From the NCBI GenBank assembly GCA_963573315.1, contig OY752145.1, positions 1,364,001-1,428,000 of the forward strand: a stretch of 64,000 nucleotides of DNA, written 5' to 3'. The stretch's first letter is position 1; every line of letters begins with the position of its first letter. Below are positions 45,062-55,897 of the stretch, piece by piece. The notes under the pieces were generated by a model, which worked only from the letters and a program-made list of their open reading frames with translations, was not told where the DNA came from and searched no databases. The stretch is from Entomortierella parvispora. Lineage: Eukaryota > Mortierellomycota > Mortierellomycetes > Mortierellales > Mortierellaceae. The position numbers were made by a program, and so were the translations under genes.

Positions 45062-46735
45062 TCACTCCTCAATGATGATGAGCTCTTGGATCTCCTTCAG
45101 GCGTGGCCAATGCTCCTCTATCCACCTGACTCGGCTCTGCTTGTTGAATGGATAGTGTTCCTCTGGGATGTTTGGCGTCATATCATAGGACCGTATCAAA
45201 AACTTTTCAACTCGAGACAACGATGAAAGATGATCCCAAAATGGCTCCATCTCTTCAGAGAAGAGCGGTGAATATTCGATCTTGAATGTCATCCAACCAA
45301 TATGAATCTCTCGCAGGCGTACGAGCTGACCCAGCTGTATGAAGAACCCAGCTAGTTCCTGGTCCTTGGTGCTCTGGCGTTCACTCTCGTTGCGAGGATC
45401 ATCGACGACGGTCAGTTGCAAAACCTCCAGCTGCATACATGTCCATGGTTTGCTCACCAGCAAGTGAAGGCTGGTGCTGTCCAAACCGGATCGGTAATTT
45501 CTCTCGAACGGATCTTCTGGTCTTGCCAGAGTTAGTTCTTTCAGCTGAGGGCAAAGCCAAAAGATTTGCGCAAAGTCGCGATGAGTTATCCGCAGCCCTT
45601 CACGGAGGCAGAGAGATTGGAGGGTGGGTCCATAGTGATGCAGGACCGAGGGCAAGATATTAAAGTACTGGTCGTTGAACGGATTTTCAACCATGGAGGA
45701 CCATCCCCGTAAGCCAAGAGAACGCAGTTGATTCTGGACCGTTCCCTCTTGGATCAAAACCGACACGTCCTTGTGATCTAGCTCATCCCAGTAAAGATCC
45801 AACGCCACCAGCTTCGGACAATGCTCTCTCAGCAGCTTGCCCAAAGGTTCCACCATGTCCTCCTTAATTTCTCCGAGGCAGAGGCTTGTCAACTGTGGAC
45901 AATTCCGGAGGATTGGAAATAAGAGCAACCCTTCATATCCTCGAATATCAAGATCGAGATCGAGTTCCTGCAATCTCGTCGGACTCCAGTCAAGACCTTC
46001 GTCCTTGAGACGATCCATGGCCTTGAAAGTCTTGACCGGGTCTCCAAAGTCTGTCACTGTTGACTCGCAGGAGGCAATGCAGAAGCTTCGAAGAGATTCG
46101 GGTATGCATCCAAACATTTGTCGAATCACGACACTCCACAGTTTAGATATGCCCAAGTGAATGGTGTACTGGAGACAAGTCAAGGTTGGATGCTGGCCAA
46201 TGGCCGAGAATAGTATCGAGTTGTATTTCGTGTTGGTTGTGTCCAGCTCTCGTAAGTGCAAATGGCGTAGTCCCGGGTTTTGTTGAATAAGAGTCGGCAA
46301 GAGTTTCGGATAGTCCCTGTTAGAATAAACCCGCTCCCCTTCGGAGCGGTAAACCATATCGCAGGTCAGAGAGAGTAAACGGACAAAGTCATGCTTTCTC
46401 ACCAATCTTTGAATGGTTTTATCCTGTTGTTCCGAGAGTATCATTAGAGATGTGTTGGAATTGAATAACGACTCGAAGAGTGTAGTGTTGTCTAGGACGA
46501 GATTCCAGACAAGTCTTGCGTTCCGGTAAAGAGGAATAAAGTCATCATCGTCAGGCAACTCGCAGGCATACTCTGTGGCGGTGATAATCTCGACAGACTG
46601 CCACTCGAAAGGCGAGAAGAGATGATCCCAATCCTTGCAAACCCGTCGACAGGCAAGGATATCCGCTGGATCGAGACTCTGACAGATGAACTTGACCAGT
46701 AGTGGAATCTCGAAGACGGAGATGGAGTTTGACAT
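45062..46735 (-). CDS. F-box/leucine-rich-repeat protein
   Basis: An intronless 557-residue frame from ATG 46735. The N terminus is an F-box (FEIPLLVKFICQSLDPADILACRRVCKDW), the Skp1-binding helix bundle. The rest consists of irregular leucine-rich repeats (LRHLHLREL, LQELDLDLDIRG, LTSLCLGEIKE, LVALDLYWDELD, LQSLCLREGL, LKELTLARP). It is likely a substrate receptor of an SCF ubiquitin ligase; the target is unknown. Families of such proteins are large in early-diverging fungi. The frame stays open upstream, but the first in-frame ATG that directly precedes the F-box was chosen. It shares a 218-bp divergent promoter with allantoicase. Confidence 0.88.
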   Translation of the reverse strand: MSNSISVFEIPLLVKFICQSLDPADILACRRVCKDWDHLFSPFEWQSVEIITATEYACELPDDDDFIPLYRNARLVWNLVLDNTTLFESLFNSNTSLMILSEQQDKTIQRLVRKHDFVRLLSLTCDMVYRSEGERVYSNRDYPKLLPTLIQQNPGLRHLHLRELDTTNTKYNSILFSAIGQHPTLTCLQYTIHLGISKLWSVVIRQMFGCIPESLRSFCIASCESTVTDFGDPVKTFKAMDRLKDEGLDWSPTRLQELDLDLDIRGYEGLLLFPILRNCPQLTSLCLGEIKEDMVEPLGKLLREHCPKLVALDLYWDELDHKDVSVLIQEGTVQNQLRSLGLRGWSSMVENPFNDQYFNILPSVLHHYGPTLQSLCLREGLRITHRDFAQIFWLCPQLKELTLARPEDPFERNYRSGLDSTSLHLLVSKPWTCMQLEVLQLTVVDDPRNESERQSTKDQELAGFFIQLGQLVRLREIHIGWMTFKIEYSPLFSEEMEPFWDHLSSLSRVEKFLIRSYDMTPNIPEEHYPFNKQSRVRWIEEHWPRLKEIQELIIIEE

Positions 46736-46953
46736 TTCTTGATCCAGGATCGACTGATGTGAACAAAAAGATGATGAGAGCGCCTTCGTGTTGCTGTTGT
46801 GAAAAAAAGAAAAAAAGAAAGAAAAAATACGCGTGCTGACGCTCTGGCACCCCGCAAGAGAAAGCGCAAGAAAATCCGAGTCTGTGCCCACAGTCATCTT
46901 TGCGTCATTTCCTTTTCATTCGTCTCTCACATCGCATTCACGTTCACATCACC
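46736..46953. promoter_or_regulatory. Divergent promoter of the F-box gene and allantoicase
   Basis: 218 bp between opposite start codons. It is A-rich near 46800-46830 and T/C-rich toward the allantoicase start. No clear GATA cluster or TATA box was seen. Confidence 0.5.
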
Positions 46954-49414
46954 ATGGGTCAAACTCAAAGCAATGCGCAAGGAGACTCGTTTTTCAAGCT
47001 GGACTCCAAGGACAACCGGGTCCTTGTGAACAAATACATCGGTACTGAACTCTGCCTTCTCGCTGAGACGCGTTTTCTACACTTTCAGCCTCTCCCGTCA
47101 AAAAAGAACAGTTGGATTTGGAAAGGCTGAAACTCCTTCGGCGGGGTGGCAAGCATCCTGCCAGGACCAAACTTCTTCATCCAACTAGTACCATGCATGT
47201 AGAATCTTGTAAAAGTCTTCTACGCTCAAGTATTATACATGCTGCCGAATGCCTGTGGCTCGTTGCTTTTCATTAACCAATATGATCTTGTAGACCTGGC
47301 TGCCGAATCGAGAGGAGGCAAGGTGCTGGAGTCATCGGATGAGTTCCTTGGACAAAGCACTTCCTTGATCAAGAGAGAGTCGCCTGTCAAAACCACGAGC
47401 GAGCAAAAGGTATAGCATGTTTGCATTTGAATATTTGTCAACCACGTACTACTGATTTGTTCGCGTCATGTTTGGTCCCTTCTGCTTTGTAGGATGGATG
47501 GGAAACAAGGTTGGAGCGGTGATATCAACTGATACCCTTTGAAAGTGGAGGACCTATAACCATCTTTTCATATTCATTCATCACTGCAGACGACATAACA
47601 AGTCCACACACCACTTCGCCACAATTCGACTCGCGTGGTGAGATTTTCATAGGGCAGGACGCGCAACCCAGAGTTGACTTGATACAGCGAGCACCCCCCC
47701 CCTCAGACTGTGTATTTACTCTTTGTCTCAACTTTTTTCATTTTCTCGTAGCCCGGGAAGTGTCGTCGGGTTTGACTTCGACACCACGTTCTTTGATGTA
47801 AATCAACAATATGCTTGTTTGTTTCGGTCCGCAATACTAAACATGGTATTCGTCAATGCCTAACCCCAAACCCACACTATATTAGGGCGATCAACCCGAA
47901 TACGCATCTGTTGAAGGCTGTTTCATTACGGAGGAGATTAAACCAACAAACTACAAGGTTCGGTCAATCAGGATCACCAACCCTTGAAAAATAAGGAAAA
48001 ACAAGTATAATTGCTTGTCAGCATCTCCTGACCCTCTCCGTTAACATTAATAGTGGGAGGAGATAATTCCAAGAATCCCTTTGAAAGGCAACGCGCATCA
48101 CTACTATGGATTAGAGGCTTCGGATGTAATCTACAGCCATGTCAGATTGAATGTCTTTCCGGATGGGGGGATTGCACGGTTCCGTGTCTTTGGCACTGTT
48201 TCGCCCGTTTTCCCTGAGGACAATGTTACTTTAGACCTTGCCAGTATGGTCAATGGTGCACTGATTGTTAAATCGAGCGACGGTGAACAAGGAGAAGACC
48301 CATCCAAGCTACTTTTGCCGTTTCCTGGAAAAAGCGCACGGGATGGCTGGCGAACGAAACGATCCCGAGACCCTCTTCATCGCGATTGGGTTGAGATCAA
48401 GCTCGGTGACTATGGCTTGATGGAGGCAATTGAGGTGGACACTACGCATTTTGAAGGTCAGCATCCTGAGTATATCAGTCTGGACGCCTGCAACAGTGAA
48501 TATGTAAGGATTAAGACCAAGTCCATTGATGCAACGGAGATGGATAAGGTGGTGCAACTTCCTTTGGTTCTGACCGATTCGTCTTTTTCTGTTTACAACC
48601 TGGGCACTATAGCATGACGTTCGATATGACCCAAACGTAAAATGGCACAATTTACTATCACAATCTGTTGTCTTTGGAGACACAAATAACCGTTACAATC
48701 TTCGAGCCACAGGGCATCTCTACTCTCATGTGCGATTGAGCATCTTTCCAGGTAAGTATTATATCCAGTTAGTACAACAAGGTCCCAGGCGGCATTCATT
48801 AGTTTAATGTGGATTGCTAAATACGTATTTTTTGGAATCTAGACGGCGGTCTTTCGCGAGTCAGGATTTATGGCGTCCGTGTATCAGACATGTCTCGAGT
48901 GGTGCCACTAGAGTCTGTAGAGGAACTTGAAGTGATTGAGCCTAGCCCACAGAAAACATCGGCGACCAAATCAACCATTCTGTTGGAAGAACCAGGATCT
49001 TCCGCTCTCTCTTTCCCGTCCTCGACGACTCTGACGGAGGATATGTTCAAGTTACCATCAACGCGTCAAGGAAGAAAGCAGTCTTCTTCTGGCTCACGTA
49101 ATGCAAAGAATTCAGGCAATGTGGCCTTAGCCGAGCCATATGAGGAGAATCCACTGGGGTTTTCCGGGTTGGCCCCGAATCCAAATGGCCTGCCCATCCA
49201 GGCAGATCTCTCACCTAGAAGACGTGGTCGCCCCTCTCTGTCATCAGCATCTTTCCCAGCTAGTGTACCCTTGGGAACTTTTGGCAAGAGGAGGGCCAAC
49301 GACCGGTCAGGCTCCCTGGAACTGGAACAGGACACTGACACTCCTTTGCAAAGCACCCCATCTCAAGGCGTGACAGGTGTGCATCAACGACCTTCTAAAC
49401 GCGTCCGGGATTGA
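46954..49414 (+). CDS. Allantoicase with a long C-terminal extension
   Basis: Nine exons fit one frame: 46954-47041, 47294-47409, 47493-47518, 47590-47637, 47752-47797, 47886-47957, 48054-48548, 48613-48751 and 48843-49414 (about 533 residues). Two allantoicase repeats are visible. The first has DLAAESRGGKVLESSDEFLG, DGWETR and VVGFDFDTTFFDGDQPEYAS. The second has RDGWRTKRSR, HRDWVEIKLGDYG and IEVDTTHFEGQHPE. Each ends SHVRLNVFPDGG or SHVRLSIFPDGG. The enzyme splits allantoate into ureidoglycolate and urea in purine-nitrogen use. Exons 3-5 are tiny and use weak donors (GTGATA, GTGAGA), as do introns 6 and 7 (GTTCGG, GTGGTG), so those joins are the least certain. A disordered tail of about 160 residues follows the catalytic part. 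Confidence 0.88.
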
Positions 49415-49991
49415 GGTAGCTTTGTGTCGTCCGTGTTCCCTCTCAGTTATCAGTTGTCAGTTATCATCCATTTGTCTCTGGACAGTCATCTCCTACCTTT
49501 TGTTAGTCTGAATAAACGTTTCTTCCAATTGGACATAATTCATGAGTGACACGAAAGACTTCTGCTGCACAGTCTGCATTTGATCCTTCCGTCCATCTCT
49601 TGCCACTCTCTGCAGGTCAGTCTACAAACAACGTCCATCCTCGGTCATGCATGAGTTGCTTCTCCCGTACCAAAAAATCCCGTGATTAGTCTCTGCTGGA
49701 TCTCGTACTCTTCGTTGAGCTCGATCCTCTTCGGCAGTAGATTGAGCCCATACCTCTTCCTTCTCATGTGTCTGTGGGCGCTAGGGTTGTGATGACTGGT
49801 CCGAGATCGCATTGGGTCAAACCCTGACGATTAGCAGTTAGCAAGTAAAGCAGAGTTGTTGATCTGTCTGCACTTCAAAGATGAACAAGACTTCTCTTAT
49901 TTATTTTGCAGCTGGACCTTTGTTTTTTTGGGGAGGGTATTTTTTTTTTTGTGCATTGCTGTGGTTGATATCGCTTCGAAGTCCAGGCCTT
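49415..49991. other. Intergenic region between convergent allantoicase and CipC-like genes
   Basis: The two 3' UTRs face each other here. AATAAACG near 49511 may be the allantoicase polyadenylation signal. No further gene is seen. Confidence 0.5.
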
Positions 49992-50419
49992 CTAAGAGTA
50001 CTTTTGGTCGTAGATTTGCTCGGCTTGTTTCTTGGCCTCGTGCTTGGCCTTTTGGCGGTCAATGAAGTCCAGACCTTTGGTCTCAAAGAGCTTGTCGGCT
50101 TCCGCTGCGGCCAAGGCCGCAAAGGCTTCTTTGGCAAGCTTGTGCTTTCCTCCCTTGCCGTCCTCGTGCTTCTTCATGGCAGCGAACGCGGCGGCCTATT
50201 TAGTCGATGAAATACAAATTCGAGGGTGTAAGTCTGGCAGCTCTCAAAAAAGAATGTTTAAACTTGTGAAGGGGCGGGGAGGAGAGGAAGCACGAAGCGA
50301 AATAGAGAAGGAGAGATAGGAAGGAAGCTTACTCCGGCGATGAGCTCATGAGTCCAGTCAGAGTGGTGCGTCTTGCCGTTGTAGACTGCATCATGGGCGT
50401 CTTCGTGATGGCCGAACAT
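49992..50419 (-). CDS. CipC-like protein (DUF3759)
   Basis: Two exons on the minus strand (50419-50333 and 50195-49992), phase 0, give 96 residues. The protein opens MFGHHEDAHDAVYNG and has the family blocks WTHELIAGAAAFAAMKKHED and ETKGLDFIDRQKAKHEAKKQ. This matches the concanamycin-induced CipC family, small cytosolic proteins of filamentous fungi induced by stress or in hyphae; the biochemical role is unknown. A TATA box (TATAAAAC on the minus strand, near 50517) lies about 95 bp upstream, which fits inducible expression. Confidence 0.88.
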
Positions 50420-51734
50420 TGTTGCTGCGCAAAGGGTGAAGGTGATAAAGAGAGTGGGAAGGAAAGTGTCAAGGGGCGAATGGTGAGAAAAAAGAAGGCA
50501 AATGGGTCTGTTTTATACGTTGGAGAAGGAGGAGGACATGGCACTGTCAAGCAAGTCAGGGGCTAAGAGTGCGCTCTTTTTTCCCTTTGGTCTTTTACTG
50601 CTCACATGGGTTGAAGAAACGACCTAGACTACTGTTGAGTGTACTTCTTGGTCCCGCCGTCAAGGATCATGAAAATCGATCCCTGTTCGTCCTTGTCTCC
50701 CTCGAGTCAATGATCTTGGGCACTGCTGTGACTCGTCGAAGATTTCGTTAGCGGATCTTTTGCATGAGGCCTTCAGCCCCTCCCTTGCTTATTAGATGGG
50801 CTCCAGTGTGAGAGAAAGGGGATGAAGAATAAAAAAATCTGGACATTTGGATTTGCAGCAGGACGAGGAAATCCGTTGACCACATTTTGCCTGATTGAGA
50901 TTGACTGGTCATTGTGAGCTTTTGGTGCCTTCCTTGCTTGAGGCAGTGTTTAGGTTCCTTTCTTGTGTCATGCTCAGCCCATGGAGGGCTCTCTGCGTCT
51001 TGCATGCGCCACAGCATGTCATGGACCAGGTGAAAAAAGAGTAGTCTACAGTACTGCACTTTACCTCCCTGTCCTTGTCATCCTGTCCCATCATTATCGA
51101 CCTCTCAAGATTGAGTAGCCATACGTGCAGACGTTTACCGAATGCCCTAACGACGCGTTTTCTGCGGAGACCTCCTCGGGTTCCAGACCGGTACCAGTGT
51201 GGTCAGTCACGCCCTCCAAGACCTGTGCGTCCTGGATTTGCACGAGCACATCTTCATACACCAGCCTTCTGTTGCTCTTCAGTGGACTCTTCACCAGCTC
51301 GACCCCTCACAAGTCAACACAAACTGCTTCTCCATGCTCCAAATCAACTAGATTTGGGAGAAATTGTCCTGGTGACCTTCATATTAGCCATAACCTTACA
51401 TCCGCCTCGACTCCCATCTCCCTTTTTTGTTGGGCTGGCCCCGTCAACGCGAGAGATATTTACGTCTATTATCGAGACATAATCCTTACTCTTCGGCGTC
51501 TATAATCGTTGTTCCATCCTTCTTACTTGCTCGTACTTACACCAATAACAACAAAAAAAGTCGTAATGTCACCTCCACCTATTGTCGCAAGCAAAACTAA
51601 GAAATGAAAAGAATAGCCATGTGGAAGACTTTCCATTGACACTCAATTGTTGCAGTACTCCTCCTAAAACAAACGCACCTAAGGGTATTCCACCATTAAG
51701 GCAACATGCTCGTGATTTTATTATTCCGTGTTCA
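50420..51734. other. Intergenic region, no gene supported
   Basis: About 1.3 kb. The left side is the promoter of the CipC-like gene, with the TATA box near 50517. The right side is the 3' flank of the DUF92 gene. Open frames inside lack codon bias and recognisable motifs. Confidence 0.5.
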
Positions 51735-53221
51735 TCAAAACAGTGCCTTCAAGGAGAGGTATCCTGTCACGGCGGCAAGGACCAAGGAGGAAACAAAGTT
51801 GACTTGGTGGTTGTCCAAGATATCCAGTCCAGAAATAGCCTTAACTTCATCCCCCTCTTCGGTCGCCTTATAAGTAATGATCTTTTTCTTGGTCGAATAG
51901 TTGGATCTCTGAACTGTGGCTCCCAAGAGCGAATCCAACTAATTTGATGGCAAGTGAGAGAGGGGAGAGAAGAGAAAGTGAAAGTAAAGATTAGTATCAA
52001 AGCGTGTTTTTTTTTTTTTTTTTTTTTTTTTTTGGTAAAGAACCGGGAACAGATTCCGGCAATCTCCCTCTCATTATTTTTTACCAAGGATCCAAAGAAG
52101 CCAGCACCAGCACCAGCAATGACCAAACCCGACAGGAACTTGAAATCGAGCGAGTCTACATAGCGATCTAATCCCACGAGACGACCTCCCTGCAATGCAA
52201 ACGAACACTCAAAGGCTTGCTGGATAAGGACACTAATCGCCGCCGTCGCACCGATCAAAAGACCGCCTGCGAGAGATGCTGCCAATCCCAAAGGGGTGAC
52301 ACCGCCATTGGTGCCTGGGGGAACCTTTTTGAAAGTGGTAATCAGAGTTGGCCAGGTCTTATTCAAGATACCGAGTTCACTTGACCACTAGAATAACACC
52401 AAAAAGAGGGTGAGTTAGAAATGATTAACAGGATCAAACAGCGCGTTTTTTTTAACAATAAATGGGAGGGATGGGAAGGGGAGGGGAGGAGGAGATGGAG
52501 GCGATGACGAAGAGATATGCCAAAAGGTACTCACGGTGTCACCGTTGCAGCAAGCATAGTGTCCAATGTACGCAAACAGGATCGTGCTCGCCCTCCAGTC
52601 ATTCAAGAGCAAGGTGGAAAGTCGAGGCTCCTTATTCCAGAAAAGGTACTGGAAAACCAATGCCAGTGCTGTGCCAGTAGCTCCATTTGAAAAGACTTGG
52701 ATCGCTGTCCGTCCTCCACCTTCTTGGTGGTCCTCCTTTTGAACATAAATGATATGAGTGAGACGTGAAACCAAGATGTTAGGAACTAGAGGACTCTTTC
52801 TTCAGAAATCGACAGTATCTTCTCGTTGATACACTCTTGAGTTTACCTCGAGAGACTTCTTGACTTTGGACTTGTACTGAACGCGGAGAGAAATGTTTAA
52901 TGGGGTTAACGCACAAATCCAATGTAATTCCACTCTTATTCTCCTTTTTTCTCGACAGGATGCGATGAGTGGATATTTAGGTTTGAGGATTACCTTTGTC
53001 ATTTTGCTTGAGGAAAGAAAGAAGGTAAGAAGCACAGTGCTAAAGACGTAGGGTGTGTTTGTGAACGTGCCCAGACCCACGACAGTGGCCGCGACGGCAC
53101 CCGAGGTCGAGAGGGATTTCTTAGTAATACCGTGCCTGACAATAAACGTGCAGAGCGCGGCAGGGACGAGCACGTCCGAGGGCGTCATGCCGCCAGGTAA
53201 GGACACATGGCGGACGGGCAT
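51735..53221 (-). CDS. TMEM19/DUF92 integral membrane protein
   Basis: Five exons on the minus strand (53221-52994, 52876-52847, 52735-52535, 52387-52085, 51938-51735), all in phase 0, give 321 residues, near the length of human TMEM19. Family text includes [16 protein letters not shown], the [16 protein letters not shown] loop, [47 protein letters not shown] (split by an intron) and [18 protein letters not shown]. Several hydrophobic segments follow this order. The family includes plant VTE6, a phytyl-phosphate kinase, so an isoprenoid lipid role is possible. Intron 4 carries a 27-base T run. ATGCATGCAT lies 65-74 bp upstream of the start. Confidence 0.9.
52007..52033 (+). repeat. 27-base poly-T run in the DUF92 gene intron
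   Basis: On the coding strand this is a poly-A run inside intron 4, close to its donor. Length is likely to vary. Confidence 0.88.
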
Positions 53222-54228
53222 TTTTTTTTTTTTGGATAAAGAGAGGAGTGGATGCGATGATGAGCAGGAAAGGAGAACATGCGAGATGCATGCATACAAC
53301 GGAAACTCCTGTCCTGAAGCGGTGCTCGAAGGTAGTCACGTGCATGCAACGCCGCGACAACGCCACTAAAGTAAAATTCTCACGGCATCTCACCTTGGAC
53401 GACAATACTCCCACGTCAAAGTAGCACGCTCTTCTGAGAGAAGGGTCGCGTTCAAGAGACAGTTTTCCATAATGGATTGAATCCCTGCACGAACTGAGCT
53501 GATGAGGTTGTAGTACGCGCCAATCTATGCCCTGTATCCAGTTAGCTCTTTCACTGAAAAAGAAAAAAAAAAGTTCAAGGTCGCAGGTATGTTACCATGA
53601 GGCACGCTGGAGGCGAAAAATTGAGGGTATAGGTTTGCTTTGTACCGCCAAGGTAATGCAGTTCAAAGATGAGTTTCTTTTGCAAGAAAGGCTCGTCTCG
53701 CCAAGTCTCCATATACAGCATCGACGTGGATAGGAATATCCACCCCATCCTTTCTCCCGTATCTGACAGGCTGACACACAGACCTCAGTCACGACCACCC
53801 TCGGTGTGCTAAGATGTCCTCCAGTGCAGGAACGGACCTCGTCTTTCGCGCCACTTTGTTTCGGAACATTGTTGTTGAAAACCAACAAAAGATAAGGAAA
53901 GAAAAACGAGGACAATGACGACAGGCTAACTCCATTGCGAGATCAAGACCAGGCAAGGCCGGTGGTGCATGGGCCCCGCAACTTAGCAGGCAACGCTGGA
54001 CTTTCCTTTATCTCTCGCAAAAAAGTGGCAATTTGTTGGCTTGTGGACTGACGGCCATATTGTTTCTCTCTTTCTCAGAAGAAAAAGTTGTCATGACCTC
54101 ATCCCACGGTCACTCTAGGGAGTTTAAGAAACCTATAAAACCTTGTCAATTTTTTCAATTCTTTTCTTGTCCGCATCATCTCTCCCTCTCTTCACTGCCA
54201 CATATCAACCACTCACTCGCTCATCACC
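53222..54228. promoter_or_regulatory. Divergent region between the DUF92 gene and glutamate decarboxylase
   Basis: About 1 kb, no gene. Near the DUF92 start are ATGCATGCAT (53286-53295) and, further out, CACGTGCATGCA (53337-53348). Near the GAD start a TATA box (TATAAAAC near 54134) lies about 95 bp before the ATG, followed by a CT-rich leader. Confidence 0.6.
53286..53295. promoter_or_regulatory. ATGCATGCAT palindrome upstream of the DUF92 gene
   Basis: Perfect palindrome 65-74 bp upstream of ATG 53221. A second TGCATGCA lies at 53341-53348, fused to CACGTG. Confidence 0.6.
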
Positions 54229-55897
54229 ATGGTTCTTCACAAACATATTGATGCTTCGGCCGTCGTTAACGACTCAAAAGACAACTCTGCGATCGCCAAG
54301 GCCAGAGGAGACAAGCCCCACAGATCTATTCAGTCGCTGGCCTACGGCTCTCGCTATGCCACAGGCGACATCCCAAAGTACAAACTCCCAGAGGACTCAA
54401 CCGATGCCTCGGCCGTGTATCAGCTCATCCATGATGAGCTGCAGCTTGACGGTCGACCGTCTCTCAACCTTGCCAGCTTTGTCGGCACTTGGATGGAGCC
54501 TGAAGCAGAGAAGATTATCATAGAGTCTTTGCCTGTTAACCTGTCCGATGTGGAGGAATACCCAGCTACACTTCGTATTCAATCCAGATGCGTGTCCATC
54601 ATCGGTGACCTCTGGAAGAGCAAGGAGGCCATCGGCACCTCTACGGTCGGATCCTCAGAGGCCATTCAGATGGCAGGCTTGGCGATGAAAAAACGCTGGC
54701 AGGCCAAAATGCGCAAGGACGGTAAAGATGCTTCGCGACCCAACGTTATTATGGGAAGCAATGCCCAAGTGGCGTTGGAGAAATTCGCACGGTATTTTGA
54801 TGTGGAGGAGCGCTTGGTCCCCATCAGCGAGAAGAGTCACCACTGTCTAGACATCGAGAAGGCCGCCAAGCTCTGCGATGAAAACACAATTGGTGTCTTT
54901 GTCATCCTCGGATCTACATATACGGGTCACTTTGAGGACGTCGAAGGAATGGCCAAGCTTTTGGATAAGGTCCAAGAAGAGAAAGGTTGGGACATTCCCA
55001 TCCATGTCGATGCTGCATCCGGCGGCTTTGTAGCCCCTTTTGCGTTCCCTGATCTTCGATGGAGCTTTGAGATTGATCGTGTCAAGTCCATCAACTCATC
55101 TGGCCACAAGTTTGGTCTTGTTTACGCCGGTATAGGGTGGGTCCTTTGGCGAGACGAGTCCTTCTTGCCAAAGGAACTCATCTTTGAGCTGCATTATCTT
55201 GGCGGTACAGAGCAAACCTATACCCTCAACTTTTCGCGTCCAGCGTGCTTCATGGTAAGATATCCGCGAGTTTGAACTTTTTATTTTTTTCTCTCTTTTG
55301 ATGGGGGGCTAACTGGATACACTGGACCTCCAATAGATTGGCGCGTACTACAACCTCATTCGTTTGGGCCGTGCAGGATTTCAATCCATTATGGAGAACT
55401 GTCTCTTGAACGCGACTCTCCTCTCACGCTGTCTCGAAAGATCGGGCTACTTTGACGTGATTTCAGACATGCACCGACCTGTGGGTGTCTTTGGAGCAAA
55501 GAACAAGGATGGAGCCCATGGTAAGGATCAGAACCCAGCTCTTCCGGTGGTCGCCTTCAAGCTTACAGATGAATTCAAGCAAGAGAACAAGCATGTGAAG
55601 CAAGTAGCTATTTCGACGTTGCTTCGAGTCAAAGGATGGATTGTGCCCAACTATCCTCTGGCCAAGGGAGAAGAAGAGACGGAGATTCTACGAGTGGTGG
55701 TTCGGGAGTCGCTGAGCGAGGAATTGGTCGAGGGATTGGTGACGGATATTATTGAATCGGTCGAGATCTTGAAGGAAAACAGCTCATTCGACGTGGATGT
55801 GTTGTCGACCAAGGAGGGTGGCAAGCATAAGACGCCGCGTGGAAAGTTGAGTGGTAAGCCCACGCATGCAACGAAGACATATGGCCGAACATGTTAG
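54229..55897 (+). CDS. Glutamate decarboxylase (PLP-dependent)
   Basis: Two exons (54229-55254 and 55337-55897) give 528 residues. Group II decarboxylase features are present: TVGSSEAIQMAGLAMKKRW, STYTGHFEDV, HVDAASGGFVAPF and SSGHKFGLVYAGIGW. Lys294 in SGHKFG is the expected PLP lysine. The enzyme makes GABA and CO2 from glutamate, in acid and oxidative stress responses and the GABA shunt. The stretch before and after the intron reads NFSRPACFM then IGAYYNLIRLG. Spacing to the YY pair fits the family, but the usual Gln-Val-Ile before it is replaced. The tail is Lys-rich. A TATA box precedes the gene. Confidence 0.94.

Noticed and set aside
50909-51505. Several short frames between the CipC-like and DUF92 genes
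   Set aside because: No family motif, no codon bias and no consistent splice partners; treated as intergenic.
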